DNA of 52,117 nucleotides from Litorivivens sp041625495 (GCF_041625495.1 NZ_JBFJTH010000003.1:1-52117); one strand, 5' to 3'; positions 25,613 through 35,175 are shown, counted from the stretch's first letter. Notes: a model not told the origin generated them from the sequence alone. Made by a program: numbers and translations.

Positions 25613-25686
25613 CGGTGGTGTTGGTCGAATCGGCTAACGGGGCAGCCAGTGTACCGTAAAATGCCGTGGCTCGTTAAAGGGACGTA

Positions 25687-25703
25687 ACGGGGCGTGGCCC
25701 CGT
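25687..25703 (-). terminator. Hairpin after ferredoxin gene
   Basis: ACGGGGC-GTG-GCCCCGT, a perfect 7-bp GC-rich stem with a 3-base loop, 26 bases after the ferredoxin stop. On the minus strand it is followed by TACGTCCCTTTAA, so there is no good U-run; it may be a weak terminator or stabiliser. Confidence 0.45.
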
Positions 25704-25728
25704 CTGCAGTGCACAGTCTGCCGGCGCG

Positions 25729-26049
25729 TTAGATCTGTCGTTCAGGCATGCGAACTACCATGCCGTCGAGCTCATCCGATACGCTAATCTGGCAAGACAG
25801 CCGGCTGGTTTCGGCGGGCTCGCAGACTTCTTCCAGCAGAATGTCTTCCATCTCACTTTTGTCGCTCAGTTTGTCTGCAAACTGCGGGTCTATGTACACA
25901 TGGCAGGTAGCGCAGGAGCAGGCCCCGCCGCAGTCCGCCATAATGCCGCGCACGTTGTGGTCGATGGCGGCTTGCATAATGGAGGTGCCATTGTCGATGT
26001 CCAGCACGTGTTCGGTGCCGTCAAATTCGATAAAAGTAATTTGTGCCAT
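25729..26049 (-). CDS. [2Fe-2S] ferredoxin, adrenodoxin/putidaredoxin type
   Basis: Small electron-transfer protein of 106 residues. The iron-sulfur ligands are Cys40, Cys46, Cys49 and Cys86, giving the spacing C-x5-C-x2-C-x36-C of vertebrate-type ferredoxins that serve class I P450s. Extra cysteines are at 44 and 76. It lies 64 bases after the P450 gene on the same strand and is its likely redox partner. No ferredoxin reductase is present in the window, so it must be supplied from elsewhere. It is the only ferredoxin near three Rieske oxygenases, but Rieske systems more often use plant-type or Rieske-type partners. The start is ATG at 26049 with AGAGAAC. Confidence 0.94.
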   Translation of the reverse strand: MAQITFIEFDGTEHVLDIDNGTSIMQAAIDHNVRGIMADCGGACSCATCHVYIDPQFADKLSDKSEMEDILLEEVCEPAETSRLSCQISVSDELDGMVVRMPERQI

Positions 26050-26072
26050 GACTGTTCTCTATGGTTACGCGA

Positions 26073-26104
26073 TTTGGGGGAGCGCACCGGACGCTCGCCC
26101 CAAA
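26073..26104 (-). other. Strong hairpin between P450 and ferredoxin genes
   Basis: TTTGGGGGAGCG (26073-26084) pairs with CGCTCGCCCCAAA (26092-26104), leaving one bulged base and a 7-base loop. It fills most of the 64-base intercistronic gap. There is no U-run. It may set the ratio of ferredoxin to P450 message by blocking decay or read-through (inference). Confidence 0.5.
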
Positions 26105-26113
26105 CCATTCGCC

Positions 26114-27310
26114 TTAGCCTATGATGACCGGCATGTTGTCCCAGCCGCGGGTTGAAGATGAGGAAGACAGCTTGGCGTTCTCCAAATCTACGGTCCAGTC
26201 CGGGAAGCGTTTCAGGATTTCCTCCAACGCAACACGACCTTCCACGCGCGCTAACGCAGCACCTAGGCAGGCATGTACGCCACGACCAAAAGTAATGTGC
26301 GGCGGATCTTTGCGGTGAATATCAAATTGCTCGCCATTGGTGTAACGATCTTCATCGCGGTTGGCCGAGGCCAGCAGAAACAGCATGACGCTGCCCGCAG
26401 GCACGACCTGTCCATGAATTTCGACATCTTGAGTAACGTGGCGGGCAACGGAGGGGCCGGGCGGTTCCATGCGCAGGATTTCCTCAATGGCCGGGTTGAT
26501 CAGCTTGGGGTCTGCGGCAATTTGGCGGCGTTGCTCTGGGTTTTCTCCTAGCAGCTTGCCCATCCAGCCAATCAGCTTGGCGGTGGTTTCGTTGCCGGCG
26601 CCGGCTATCACGTTAACAAAGATCAGTACTTCATCGCGGGTGAGTTTGCGCTTGACGCCTTCCGGGTCAGTGAATTCAGCATTGAGCAGCTCGGTCATCA
26701 GGTCGTCTGAGGGATTCTGCATGCGCCAGTCGATATAGTCCTCAAAACCTTCACCGGTATAGGAGGCCTGCTCGGCTGTCATTGGCTTGCCTTCTTCAGT
26801 ACGCAGAGATGACTCAATACGCTCACGCACGGCCTGCTGATCCTGCTCGGGAATGCCCAGCAGCATGCCGATAACACCGCCAGGCAGGTGGTCACCCAGA
26901 TCGGAGATAAAGTCGATTTTGTCCTTGCCGACCAATGGATCGAGGCACTTGGCGCAAAAATCGCGAATCTGTTGCTCAAGGGCATTCATGCGCTTGGGAG
27001 TGAAAACCCGGGTCACGATGCTGCGATAAGCGGTATGCATCGGCGGATCGTGCCAGATAAACATGCCCGGCGGTACGTCGATGTCTTCACGGATGAATTC
27101 CATGATGTCGCTGCGCGCTGAACTGAAAATCTCGGTGTTGCCAAAGTGCTTGTCGATATCTGCAAATTTGCTCAGCGCATAGAAGTTGTACTCCTCGTTG
27201 AAGTAGAGGGGAGCTTCGTTGCGCATGCGCTTGAATGTGGGGTAGGGGTCTTTGCCCAGGTCTGGGCGGTAAGGGTCCCAGTATACGGGGCCGTCGGTCT
27301 GTGCGCTCAT
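26114..27310 (-). CDS. Cytochrome P450
   Basis: Bacterial class I cytochrome P450 of 398 residues. The haem loop is FGRGVHACLGAALARVE with the thiolate ligand Cys348. The I-helix oxygen-activation segment is IAGAGNETT, and the K-helix ExxR is in EEILRME. Length and lack of a membrane anchor indicate a soluble enzyme. A matching ferredoxin gene follows. Style and context (KstD-like flavoprotein, Rieske oxygenases) resemble P450s that hydroxylate terpenoids or steroids, but the substrate cannot be read from sequence. The start is ATG at 27310 after AAGG. It is divergent from the Baeyer-Villiger gene at 27604 and shares a gap with a palindrome copy at 27510. Confidence 0.95.
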   Translation of the reverse strand: MSAQTDGPVYWDPYRPDLGKDPYPTFKRMRNEAPLYFNEEYNFYALSKFADIDKHFGNTEIFSSARSDIMEFIREDIDVPPGMFIWHDPPMHTAYRSIVTRVFTPKRMNALEQQIRDFCAKCLDPLVGKDKIDFISDLGDHLPGGVIGMLLGIPEQDQQAVRERIESSLRTEEGKPMTAEQASYTGEGFEDYIDWRMQNPSDDLMTELLNAEFTDPEGVKRKLTRDEVLIFVNVIAGAGNETTAKLIGWMGKLLGENPEQRRQIAADPKLINPAIEEILRMEPPGPSVARHVTQDVEIHGQVVPAGSVMLFLLASANRDEDRYTNGEQFDIHRKDPPHITFGRGVHACLGAALARVEGRVALEEILKRFPDWTVDLENAKLSSSSSTRGWDNMPVIIG

Positions 27311-27509
27311 AAAATGAAAACCTTGTCGTTATAGCCAGCGGTTAGTGCATTGGTGCCCGTGACAAGGCCCCAACTGTCTTTAAAAGAGTCGCTTTATTAA
27401 AAGTGAAACTCTATGGTTCATAATTATTACCGCAACAGCCCTCGGCTGGCAATCCTTATTGATGAAAGCTTTGTAATTCGGCATAGGGGGTTTGTCAGCC
27501 TGGCAAGTA

Positions 27510-27524
27510 GACAACACTGTTGAT
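27510..27524. promoter_or_regulatory. Copy of window-wide palindrome, BVMO promoter
   Basis: GACAACACTGTTGAT, the closest copy to the consensus, in the 293-base gap between the divergent P450 and Baeyer-Villiger genes and 80 bases ahead of the latter. TTGATT within it could serve as a -35, with TTACTC 17 bases later. The rest of the gap is AT-rich, with no other structure seen. Confidence 0.68.
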
Positions 27525-27603
27525 TTTGTAATAGCATCCCGGTTACTCTGAATTTGTCAGGACGTATTGCCTCAATGCGTCCATGTAAGCAAAAAGGTCT
27601 GCC

Positions 27604-29469
27604 ATGAAATGTAATCCGACTGATGTTCCACCGATTGACGAAATTGACGTTGCGGCGGTCAACGAGAAATATCGGCTGGAGCGTGAGAAGCGCCTTCGAA
27701 AGGAAGGCCAGAGTCAGTATGTGCGGCCCGTAGATAATTTTGCCGACACCTACGAAGGGGATCCGCACACTCCGGTGGCGCCTCGTGACGCCATTGTTGA
27801 GGATCTTGATGTGGCGGTATTGGGCGCGGGCTGGTCGGGGCTGACCACCTCGGTGCATCTGCGCAAAGCCGGCATCACCAGTTTTCGCAATATTGATCAC
27901 GCGGGTGATTTTGGCGGTGTCTGGTACTGGAACCGTTACCCGGGTGTGCAGTGCGATAACGATGCTTACTGTTACCTGCCACTGTTGGAAGAAATGGGTT
28001 TTATGCCGTCACAGAAGTTTTCAGACGGCAAAGAAATCTATGGTTACATGCAGCAGATTGCAAAACGCTTTGAACTCTACGACAACGCCCTATTTCACAC
28101 GATGGTGGAAGGCATGCGTTGGGACGAGTCCATCAAGCGCTGGCGTATTGCCACGGACCGAGGCGATGAAATCCGCGCCCGCTTTGTGATTATGGCCAAC
28201 GGCCTGCTTAATATTCCGAAATTGCCGGGCATGGCGGGCATCGATAAGTTTAAAGGCAAAATGTTCCACACGGCCCGTTGGGATTACGACTATACCGGCG
28301 GTGATTACGACAACCCGGTGCTGGATAAGCTGGCCGACAAAAGGGTGGCCATTATCGGCACTGGCGCCACGGCTATTCAGGCTATTCCTTATTTGGGGAA
28401 GTATGCGAAAAAGCTCTATGTTCTGCAGCGTACTCCCTCCACTGTAGATGCACGTCCCAACCCACCGACAGATGCACAGTGGGTCAAAGCCTTGAAACCG
28501 GGCTGGCAGGCCGAGCGACAGGCCAATTTTCATCGCGCGGCCATGGAATCCACCATCCTGCCTGGCGATACAGACCTGATTTGCGATTTCTGGACTGAGA
28601 TTGCCCGCAATATGTCTGCAGAAATGGAGGCAGAAGGCTGGCCCCAACTTTCCGTTGAGCAGTTTATGGAGCGTCGCAGCCAAATGGAGCACCGGGTGAT
28701 GGAGCGTATGCGTCGTCGGGTGGAAAAGCTGATCGACGACAAGGATACCGCCGAGGCGCTCAAGCCCTGGTACCGATTCCTGTGTAAGCGCCCGCTGTCA
28801 AACAACGAATATTACGCCACCTTCAATCAGCCTAATGTGGAGCTCATTGATGTTGCCGAAACACAGGGCGTCGAAGCCATGACTGAACACGGTTTTATTG
28901 CCAACGGTCAGGAATACGGCATCGATTGCATGATTTTTGCCAGCGGCTTCGAGGTGACCAGTGACCTGGACCGGCGCTGGGGTATCGACGTATTCGAAGG
29001 TCGCGACGGAACCTCCATCTACGATCATTGGGCGGATGGCTACAAAACGCTGCACGGTATGACCACCAGTAAGTTCCCCAATATGTTCTTTATCGGTTAC
29101 TACCAAGGCGGCCTCAACGCCACCACGACCGAGCAGTACAGTAAGCAGGGTGAGCACATCACTTATATGATCAAAACCGGGCTTGAGCGCGGCATCCTGG
29201 CGATGGAACCCAGTGAGGAAGCTGAAGCGGCTTACGTAAAACACCTGCGCGAAACGGCCATCGACAATACTGACTTTGTGAAGGAGTGCACCCCCAGTTA
29301 TTTCAATAATGAGGGGGAAGCCAAAGTAAACAGCAAGGGTGAACCTATTTATCGCTTCTATCTCGGCGAGGGATATGGGCCAGGCTGGGCAGCGTTTCAA
29401 AAGTTACTTGCAGACTGGCGACAAGCCGGTAATCTTGACGGGCTTATGCTCGACACTGATGACCAATAG
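27604..29469 (+). CDS. Baeyer-Villiger-type flavin monooxygenase
   Basis: FAD- and NADPH-dependent monooxygenase of 621 residues that would insert oxygen next to a ketone to give an ester or lactone. The FAD site is GAGWSG (74-79), the NADPH site GTGATA (252-257), and between them is the type I Baeyer-Villiger fingerprint F-x-G-x3-H-x3-W-D at 216-227 (FKGKMFHTARWD). An N-terminal extension of about 65 residues before the FAD site places it among the longer BVMOs. The start is ATG at 27604 with AAAAGG. It leads the unit BVMO, Rieske, ThDP enzyme and ALDH. A cyclic ketone substrate is likely; the SMP-30-like protein may open the resulting lactone (inference). Confidence 0.93.
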   Translation: MKCNPTDVPPIDEIDVAAVNEKYRLEREKRLRKEGQSQYVRPVDNFADTYEGDPHTPVAPRDAIVEDLDVAVLGAGWSGLTTSVHLRKAGITSFRNIDHAGDFGGVWYWNRYPGVQCDNDAYCYLPLLEEMGFMPSQKFSDGKEIYGYMQQIAKRFELYDNALFHTMVEGMRWDESIKRWRIATDRGDEIRARFVIMANGLLNIPKLPGMAGIDKFKGKMFHTARWDYDYTGGDYDNPVLDKLADKRVAIIGTGATAIQAIPYLGKYAKKLYVLQRTPSTVDARPNPPTDAQWVKALKPGWQAERQANFHRAAMESTILPGDTDLICDFWTEIARNMSAEMEAEGWPQLSVEQFMERRSQMEHRVMERMRRRVEKLIDDKDTAEALKPWYRFLCKRPLSNNEYYATFNQPNVELIDVAETQGVEAMTEHGFIANGQEYGIDCMIFASGFEVTSDLDRRWGIDVFEGRDGTSIYDHWADGYKTLHGMTTSKFPNMFFIGYYQGGLNATTTEQYSKQGEHITYMIKTGLERGILAMEPSEEAEAAYVKHLRETAIDNTDFVKECTPSYFNNEGEAKVNSKGEPIYRFYLGEGYGPGWAAFQKLLADWRQAGNLDGLMLDTDDQ

Positions 29470-29506
29470 TGTCGTCAATATCGGGCAATGCAAATCGGAG
29501 GATGTC

Positions 29507-30886
29507 ATGGATAAGTATAGAGAACTGACGGACGAAGATCTGGGCGAGCCACTGACCTATCCGGTGGAGGCCTTTGTTTCTAGAAAATACGCTGAGCAAG
29601 AAAAAGAACTGCTGTGGCCCAAGGTCTGGAACATGGCTGCGCGGGAAGAAGATATTCCCGAGGTGGGTGATTTCATCACCTACAATATTGCCGACGATTC
29701 TATTGTCATCATCCGTGTCGATGACAATGAACTGCGAGCTTTTCACAACGTGTGTCCCCACCGTGGTCGACAGCTGGTGAATACGCCAGACGACGTGAAC
29801 TGCGTAACAGGAAAAAAGAAAAATTTTGTCTGCGGCTTCCATGGTTGGACTTACGATCTTGAAGGCAACAACACATTTATCCTCGATAAAGACGATTGGA
29901 AAGGCGCATTAGAGAAAAAGGAGCGCACCTGTCTGTCGCCTGTAAAAGTCGATACTTGGGGTGGCTGGATCTATATCAATATGGATCCGGATTGCGAGCC
30001 GCTACTGGATTTTCTCGGCGAAGTGGACCGTATTTTAAGTCCATACCAGTTTGAGAAAATGCGTTATAAATGGCGGCAGTGGGCGATTTACCCCTGTAAC
30101 TGGAAAACCGCGATCGAAGCCTTTATGGAGCCATACCATGTGTCTGGAACGCACTCCCAGTTGCTGAAATACGGCCAGTTCTATGCCTACAGTAAACCGT
30201 ACGGCTTGCACGGCGTCAGTGGCTTTGATGAACGTGATGCCAGCAAGAAGACCGCACAGAGCAGCGGCGTTGCCCGGGCCGGTCTGGGCGATCCCCGCAT
30301 CTCTACCTACGAATTGGCGAAAGAAAACTACGAAACGGTTAACTTTGCCGCTTCTACCGAAACTCTGATCAATGCCGCCAGTCGTCTGAAAGACGAGTTG
30401 CCTGAAGGCACGCCAGTGCAAGACGTAATGAGTCATTGGATGAAGTCGGCGAAAGCCGACGACGCAAAACGCGGAGTCATCTGGCCAGAGATCACCCCTG
30501 AACAGCAATCAGAAGCCGGCCTGGCCTGGAGCTTGTTCCCGAACCAGACCATTTTGCAAGGTATTACTTTTGCGCTGTGTTACCGCACTCGGCCTTACAA
30601 GGACGATCCGAATTACTGCATTTTTGAATCCTATGCACTGGAACGTTTCCCTGAAGGTGAAGAGCCCAAAACCGAGTGGGTTTACGCCGAGCCGACGCCG
30701 GAAAAATGGGGCAAGGTGCTGGCGCAAGATTTCGCTAACATGGAATGGGTGCAGAAGGGGATGAAGTCTCGCGGTTTCCGCGGTACGCTGCCAAACCCGC
30801 ATCAGGAACAGAAAATTACGAATTTTCATCGGCATTTAACCCGCTACATGAATGGGGCGGGTGCGCCGAAATTGCTGGGCGACTAA
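29507..30886 (+). CDS. Rieske non-haem iron oxygenase, alpha subunit
   Basis: Oxygenase large subunit of 459 residues. I chose ATG at 29507 because GGAGGA lies four bases upstream; the frame extends back to 29339, inside the BVMO gene. Rieske ligands are Cys83 and His85 (CPHRG) and Cys109 and His112 (CGFHGW). Mononuclear iron ligands are His211 and His216 in EAFMEPYHVSGTH plus an Asp in QDFANM. The bridging position is Glu208 instead of Asp. It is close to the Rieske protein at 48474-49832 (shared DTWGGW, PDCEPL and WKGAL/WQGAL segments), and each is paired with a ThDP enzyme. No reductase is nearby. The likely action is hydroxylation of an aliphatic or cyclic carbon; the substrate is unknown. 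Confidence 0.93.
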   Translation: MDKYRELTDEDLGEPLTYPVEAFVSRKYAEQEKELLWPKVWNMAAREEDIPEVGDFITYNIADDSIVIIRVDDNELRAFHNVCPHRGRQLVNTPDDVNCVTGKKKNFVCGFHGWTYDLEGNNTFILDKDDWKGALEKKERTCLSPVKVDTWGGWIYINMDPDCEPLLDFLGEVDRILSPYQFEKMRYKWRQWAIYPCNWKTAIEAFMEPYHVSGTHSQLLKYGQFYAYSKPYGLHGVSGFDERDASKKTAQSSGVARAGLGDPRISTYELAKENYETVNFAASTETLINAASRLKDELPEGTPVQDVMSHWMKSAKADDAKRGVIWPEITPEQQSEAGLAWSLFPNQTILQGITFALCYRTRPYKDDPNYCIFESYALERFPEGEEPKTEWVYAEPTPEKWGKVLAQDFANMEWVQKGMKSRGFRGTLPNPHQEQKITNFHRHLTRYMNGAGAPKLLGD

Positions 30887-30919
30887 TTGCAGGAATAGTC
30901 GTGGCTGGATGAATAATTG

Positions 30920-30954
30920 CCCCCTCGCTCTCAGGGAGAGGGCTGGGGTGAGGG
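30920..30954. repeat. Intergenic palindromic repeat, copy 1
   Basis: A 35-base element, starting CCCTCACCCC on the minus strand, that matches the element at 45332-45366 at 29 of 35 positions in inverted orientation. It can fold through CCCTC/GAGGG arms. Repeats of this look are common between genes in gammaproteobacteria. It lies in the 190-base gap between the Rieske and ThDP genes. Confidence 0.7.
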
Positions 30955-31076
30955 TGGTTTTAATTGTGCCCACATCTCGATCTTTTCCCTGAGGCAGAAG
31001 TGGCCGAGTAGAACATTCCCCTTATAAAAGATAGTTCGCAGTTTGGCTGAATTATCGAATACTTTGGAGACCCCAA

Positions 31077-32816
31077 ATGCCTACCCCCGTTTATGAACGC
31101 ATAGTCGACCTGCTCGAAGTTGAAGGTATCAATACTCTTTTTGGTATCCCCGATCCGGGGTTTATCCATATGGCGATGACTTGTGAGGGGCGTGGCTGGA
31201 ATGTCGTCGCTCCCCACCATGAGCAGGCCGGAGGGTTTATGGCAGATGCCTGGTCTCGGATGACCGGCAAACCCGGTGTCTGTTTTGGCACCCAAGGGCC
31301 CGGCATTTCCAATCTTGCCGCAGCGATGATTGTGGCGGCCAAGGAAAATTCGCCCACCATCTTCTTCGGCGGGCAACGTTCCAGTATTGCCTATCAGCGG
31401 GTGCGCAAAGGTCGAATCCAATTTATGGATCAGGTCAGCCACTTCAAACCCATGATGAAATATTGTGGCATTGTAGAAGATGCTGATCAGGTTGACGAAG
31501 TGGTGCGTGAGGCGATTCGTCAAGTCACGACCGGTAAGCCCGGTCCTGCGTATGTGGAACTGCCGCTCAGTGTCATTCATGAAGAGCGAGACTGGTTGCC
31601 AGCGCTAGCGCCTGAGCAATACCGTTTGACCTATCAGCCCGCCGGCGGTCCGTCGATTGAAAAGGCCGCTGAGCTGATTCGTCAGGCTAAAAATCCGGTA
31701 TTACTGGTAGGTCAGGGGATGTTCACCTCCCGTTCGCACGAGGTGGTGGGTAAGCTGGCCAAACTGATGGCCTGCCCCATCCTGCAGACGTCAGGCTGCG
31801 CCATGACCATCAAAGGCATGGAAGACCGCACCTTTGCCTACGGCTTTTCGCCAGCGGGAGTCGCAGCGGCAGAAGCATCGGATCTGTGTATCGCGATCGG
31901 CACCGAGCTGGGTGAGCCTTCCCATATGGGCATAGGTCGCCACTGGGAAAAGAACGACGCCAATCGCAAGTGGATCTACATCGAGCGTGACACGATGGCC
32001 TTTGGCGTTAACCGGCCGATTGATGTGCCGTTAGTAGGCGACCTGCGAGATGTGGTGCCGCAGCTGATTAACGCGATCAAGTCGACGCCACGCGAACCGT
32101 CAGCGGAATTCAACAGCTGGGTTCAGTTGCAGAAAGATTTTAAAGCGAAGCTGCGCGCCGAAGTGCCTAGCAATCGCGACATGATCCACCCGGCTAAATT
32201 TATCTTTGAAGCCACCCGCACCTTGCCCGCGAACACGATCTATGCGGCTGACGGGGGTTCTGTGACTATCTTCGGCTGGACTTATACTCAGTACGCGCCG
32301 AGCGATTTGGTATGGAATCAGAATACAGGGCATCTGGGTACCGGATTGCCCTATGCGATTGGCGCCGCCATTGCGTCTAACGGCGAGCGTCCAGTGGTAC
32401 TGGTAACCGGTGATTCCTCTTTTATGTTTCACATTGCCGAGCTGGAAACCGCGGTGCGGAAAAATCTTCCAGTAGTGGTGGTCGTGGGCGTTGATAACGC
32501 CTGGGGCCTAGAGGTGGGGTGCTGGCGCAAGCAAGTAGCGCCGGATTCACCTGAAACAGAAGCCCACTGGGGTAAAACAGTTCGTTTTGACACTATTGCC
32601 AAAGGCTTTGGCGCCGAAGGCGTGTTTGTGGACTGTGAAAGCGATATTGCACCGGCGGTTGAAGCGGCTGTGGCCAGCGGCAAATGCACCGTAATTCATG
32701 TGCCTATTGATCCGGTGGCAAATGCCATGGAAGCACCGAACTATGAAGAGTTTAAATCCTGGTATACCGATTTCAAACCAGGCTACGGAGCCGATGCAGC
32801 TGACGTAGCTTACTGA
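31077..32816 (+). CDS. ThDP-dependent enzyme (decarboxylase/lyase type)
   Basis: Thiamine-diphosphate enzyme of 579 residues in the acetolactate-synthase/benzoylformate-decarboxylase superfamily. The PYR domain has the cofactor-activating Glu49 in APHHEQAGGFMADAW; the middle domain follows from about 190; the PP domain carries the metal and diphosphate motif GDSSF (Asp446) through DN (Asn474). Family activities include 2-keto acid decarboxylation, carboligation and 2-hydroxyacyl-CoA cleavage. It sits between a Rieske oxygenase and an aldehyde dehydrogenase (29-base gap to ALDH), so formation of an aldehyde that the ALDH then oxidises is the simplest reading (inference). A paralogue at 46658 is also paired with a Rieske gene. 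The start is ATG at 31077 with GGAG. It is not an amino-acid-pathway ilvB: no small subunit gene and a different context. Confidence 0.88.
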   Translation: MPTPVYERIVDLLEVEGINTLFGIPDPGFIHMAMTCEGRGWNVVAPHHEQAGGFMADAWSRMTGKPGVCFGTQGPGISNLAAAMIVAAKENSPTIFFGGQRSSIAYQRVRKGRIQFMDQVSHFKPMMKYCGIVEDADQVDEVVREAIRQVTTGKPGPAYVELPLSVIHEERDWLPALAPEQYRLTYQPAGGPSIEKAAELIRQAKNPVLLVGQGMFTSRSHEVVGKLAKLMACPILQTSGCAMTIKGMEDRTFAYGFSPAGVAAAEASDLCIAIGTELGEPSHMGIGRHWEKNDANRKWIYIERDTMAFGVNRPIDVPLVGDLRDVVPQLINAIKSTPREPSAEFNSWVQLQKDFKAKLRAEVPSNRDMIHPAKFIFEATRTLPANTIYAADGGSVTIFGWTYTQYAPSDLVWNQNTGHLGTGLPYAIGAAIASNGERPVVLVTGDSSFMFHIAELETAVRKNLPVVVVVGVDNAWGLEVGCWRKQVAPDSPETEAHWGKTVRFDTIAKGFGAEGVFVDCESDIAPAVEAAVASGKCTVIHVPIDPVANAMEAPNYEEFKSWYTDFKPGYGADAADVAY

Positions 32817-32845
32817 AAAAATAACCTGCCCAAAGGATTAGAGTC

Positions 32846-34276
32846 ATGCGTGAATATCTGCAGTTCTACATTGATGGTCAATGGGTAGATCCCATTGAAA
32901 TGACCGCAACCGAAACCATTAATCCGGCTACTGAGGCCGTATCTGGCAAGATCGCGCTGGGAACCAAAGCTGATGTGGATCGCGCCGTGGCGGCTGCCAA
33001 GAAAGCGTTTGCGAGCTGGTCGCAAACGACTAAAGAAGAGCGTCTGGCATTGTTGGAGCGCATTCAGGCCGAATACGAAAAACGTCAGAGCGACCTTGGC
33101 GCAGCGATCACCGAAGAAATGGGTGCGCCCCAAGCTCTGGCGCAGGGCTTTCATTGCGCACTCGGCGCAGGTCACTTGGGTACCGCTATTGACGTGCTGA
33201 AAAATTTCGATTTCGAAGAGCTCAAAGGTCAAACCATGGTGCGTTATGAACCAGTGGGTGTCTGCGCTATGATTACGCCTTGGAACTGGCCCGTTAATCA
33301 GATAGCGGTGAAGGTATTCCCGGCAATCGCAGCGGGCTGCACAGTGGTACTGAAGCCTTCACAGGAAGCCCATTTTTCCGCCCAGATATTTACTGAAATC
33401 ATGGATGCCGCAGGCGTTCCAGCGGGCGTCTTTAATCTGGTTCAGGGTAAAGGGTCGGTGATTGGCACTGAGCTGTCGCGTCACCCCGATGTGGATATGG
33501 TTTCCATTACCGGCTCGGAAGGTGCTGGTATCGAAGTGGCGCGTAACGCCGCCGATACCGTTAAACGTGTAACCCAGGAACTGGGCGGCAAAAGTGCATT
33601 GATTGTGCTCGATGACGAGCAGTTTGCGGAGAATGTGGGCAAGGGTGTTGCCGGCATGATGATGAACTCCGGGCAAACGTGCAGTGCGACAACACGTTTG
33701 CTGGTGCCAAAGGCACGTATGGCCGAGGCAATCGAAGCCGGAAAGGCTGCCATAGCGGGTGTTACTGTGGGTGACCCAAACGGCGAGTTTTCAATGGGGC
33801 CTGTGGTTTCAAAGGCTCAGTTCAATTCGATCCAACAGTATATCGAAAAAGGTATTGAAGAAGGTGCCACGCTGGTCGCTGGCGGCACAGGCCGTCCTGA
33901 AGGTCTGGACAAAGGCTGGTATGTCAAACCAACCCTGTTTGCCAATGCGACTAACGAGATGACTATTGCGCGTGAAGAAATCTTCGGTCCGGTGCAGGTG
34001 ATTATCGGTTACGACGATCTTGACGATGCCATTCGCATCGCCAACGACAGCGAATATGGTCTGGCCGGTGGTGTGTACGGCGCTGATTTGAAAACCTGCC
34101 AGAACGTTGCGCGCCGTATGCGAACCGGTTGGGTCTCCATTAACGACGGCTTTGACTTTAACTGCCCCTTTGGTGGTTACAAGAAAAGTGGCAATGGTCG
34201 TGAGTGGGGCGAATTTGGTTTTCACGAGTATCTGGAGATCAAAGGCATGTTGGGCTTTGTGCCAGCGGCGGAATAA
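32846..34276 (+). CDS. NAD(P)-dependent aldehyde dehydrogenase
   Basis: Aldehyde dehydrogenase of 476 residues that oxidises an aldehyde to the acid. The catalytic cysteine is Cys279 (NSGQTCSATTR), the general base Glu245 (QELGGKS), and the oxyanion asparagine Asn147 (PWNWP). The cofactor loop shows ITGSEGAG. It begins 29 bases after the ThDP gene with AGGATTAGAG and is the last gene of the BVMO unit. It probably takes the aldehyde released by the ThDP enzyme. It is convergent with the SDR at 34310; the 33-base gap contains no clear terminator. Confidence 0.94.
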   Translation: MREYLQFYIDGQWVDPIEMTATETINPATEAVSGKIALGTKADVDRAVAAAKKAFASWSQTTKEERLALLERIQAEYEKRQSDLGAAITEEMGAPQALAQGFHCALGAGHLGTAIDVLKNFDFEELKGQTMVRYEPVGVCAMITPWNWPVNQIAVKVFPAIAAGCTVVLKPSQEAHFSAQIFTEIMDAAGVPAGVFNLVQGKGSVIGTELSRHPDVDMVSITGSEGAGIEVARNAADTVKRVTQELGGKSALIVLDDEQFAENVGKGVAGMMMNSGQTCSATTRLLVPKARMAEAIEAGKAAIAGVTVGDPNGEFSMGPVVSKAQFNSIQQYIEKGIEEGATLVAGGTGRPEGLDKGWYVKPTLFANATNEMTIAREEIFGPVQVIIGYDDLDDAIRIANDSEYGLAGGVYGADLKTCQNVARRMRTGWVSINDGFDFNCPFGGYKKSGNGREWGEFGFHEYLEIKGMLGFVPAAE

Positions 34277-34309
34277 GTCTTTCCTACCCCTTCGGTGGCG
34301 GCAGAGTAG

Positions 34310-35122
34310 CTAGGACCTCCCGGCTACGACCCCGCCATCACACAGAATATCGACACCTGTCAGATAACCCGCCTTGTCGCTCGCGCAAAATGCGAGCACA
34401 TTGGCGATCTCTTCTGGTTTACCAAAGCGCTTTAGTGCGGCGGTTTTCAGCATTTCTGCTGAGCCACTTTGTTCTTCCAGTCGCCCCATGGCTGTATCAA
34501 AACTGCCTGGTGAAACCGAGACAATACGTGCGCCTTTGACGCCGAAGTCGGCGGCTCGTTTGCGGGTATACCACATCACAAAATTTTTGCTGATGCCGTA
34601 AGCAAGCCCCTTTTTGTAAAAGTCCTTGGGCATAAGCCGGGTTGGAAAGAGTGCTTTGTGCAAAAATTTTTCGGGGTTGCTCAATGCGTGTCGGTAGGCT
34701 CGTGTAGGCATCAAGGCCGTGGGCATCATGTGACCTGCCATTGATGCGACGTTGACCAGCGCAACTCCTTCACTGGCTATGTTGAGTACAGCGTCCGCGA
34801 GATAGATGGTGCCTAACGCATTGACCCGCATAATGGTTTCGGCGTCTGCCATTTGCGGGCTCAGCCCCGCAGTATGAATAACGCTGGCAAGTCGACCGAG
34901 CTTTGCCGCCTGTTTGAATAGTCCGTCGATGGAGGCGCGATCGGTTATGTCGCACACGGCGCTATCGGCCGAGATATTCAATGCATGCAATTCGGCCAGG
35001 GCATTGTCGAGCCGCTGTTGATCTACATCGGCCAACAGCACAGTGTGATCAGCGCCGAGAATTTTCGCTGTAGCGAGGCCCATGCCGCCTGCGCCACCGG
35101 TGATAATGGTTACTGGCTTCAT
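34310..35122 (-). CDS. SDR-family oxidoreductase
   Basis: SDR of 270 residues. The nucleotide-binding motif is TGGAGGMG (8-15), and the catalytic Tyr-Lys pair is in AYGISKNF, preceded by a longer loop than usual between the serine segment (VASMAGHMMP) and the tyrosine, with an insert rich in Pro and Phe. Asp33 after beta-2 suggests NAD. The C-terminus is typical (ASDKAGYLTGVDILCDGGVVAG). It is the last gene of the long minus-strand array, after the MFS gene (53-base gap). The longer loop resembles SDRs acting on bulky hydroxysteroid-like substrates, but this is only suggestive. Confidence 0.88.
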   Translation of the reverse strand: MKPVTIITGGAGGMGLATAKILGADHTVLLADVDQQRLDNALAELHALNISADSAVCDITDRASIDGLFKQAAKLGRLASVIHTAGLSPQMADAETIMRVNALGTIYLADAVLNIASEGVALVNVASMAGHMMPTALMPTRAYRHALSNPEKFLHKALFPTRLMPKDFYKKGLAYGISKNFVMWYTRKRAADFGVKGARIVSVSPGSFDTAMGRLEEQSGSAEMLKTAALKRFGKPEEIANVLAFCASDKAGYLTGVDILCDGGVVAGRS

Positions 35123-35175
35123 TCAGAAATGTCCTTGCGCCTGTCGGCTATGTATCGTTACGCGAATCGCTGCCG

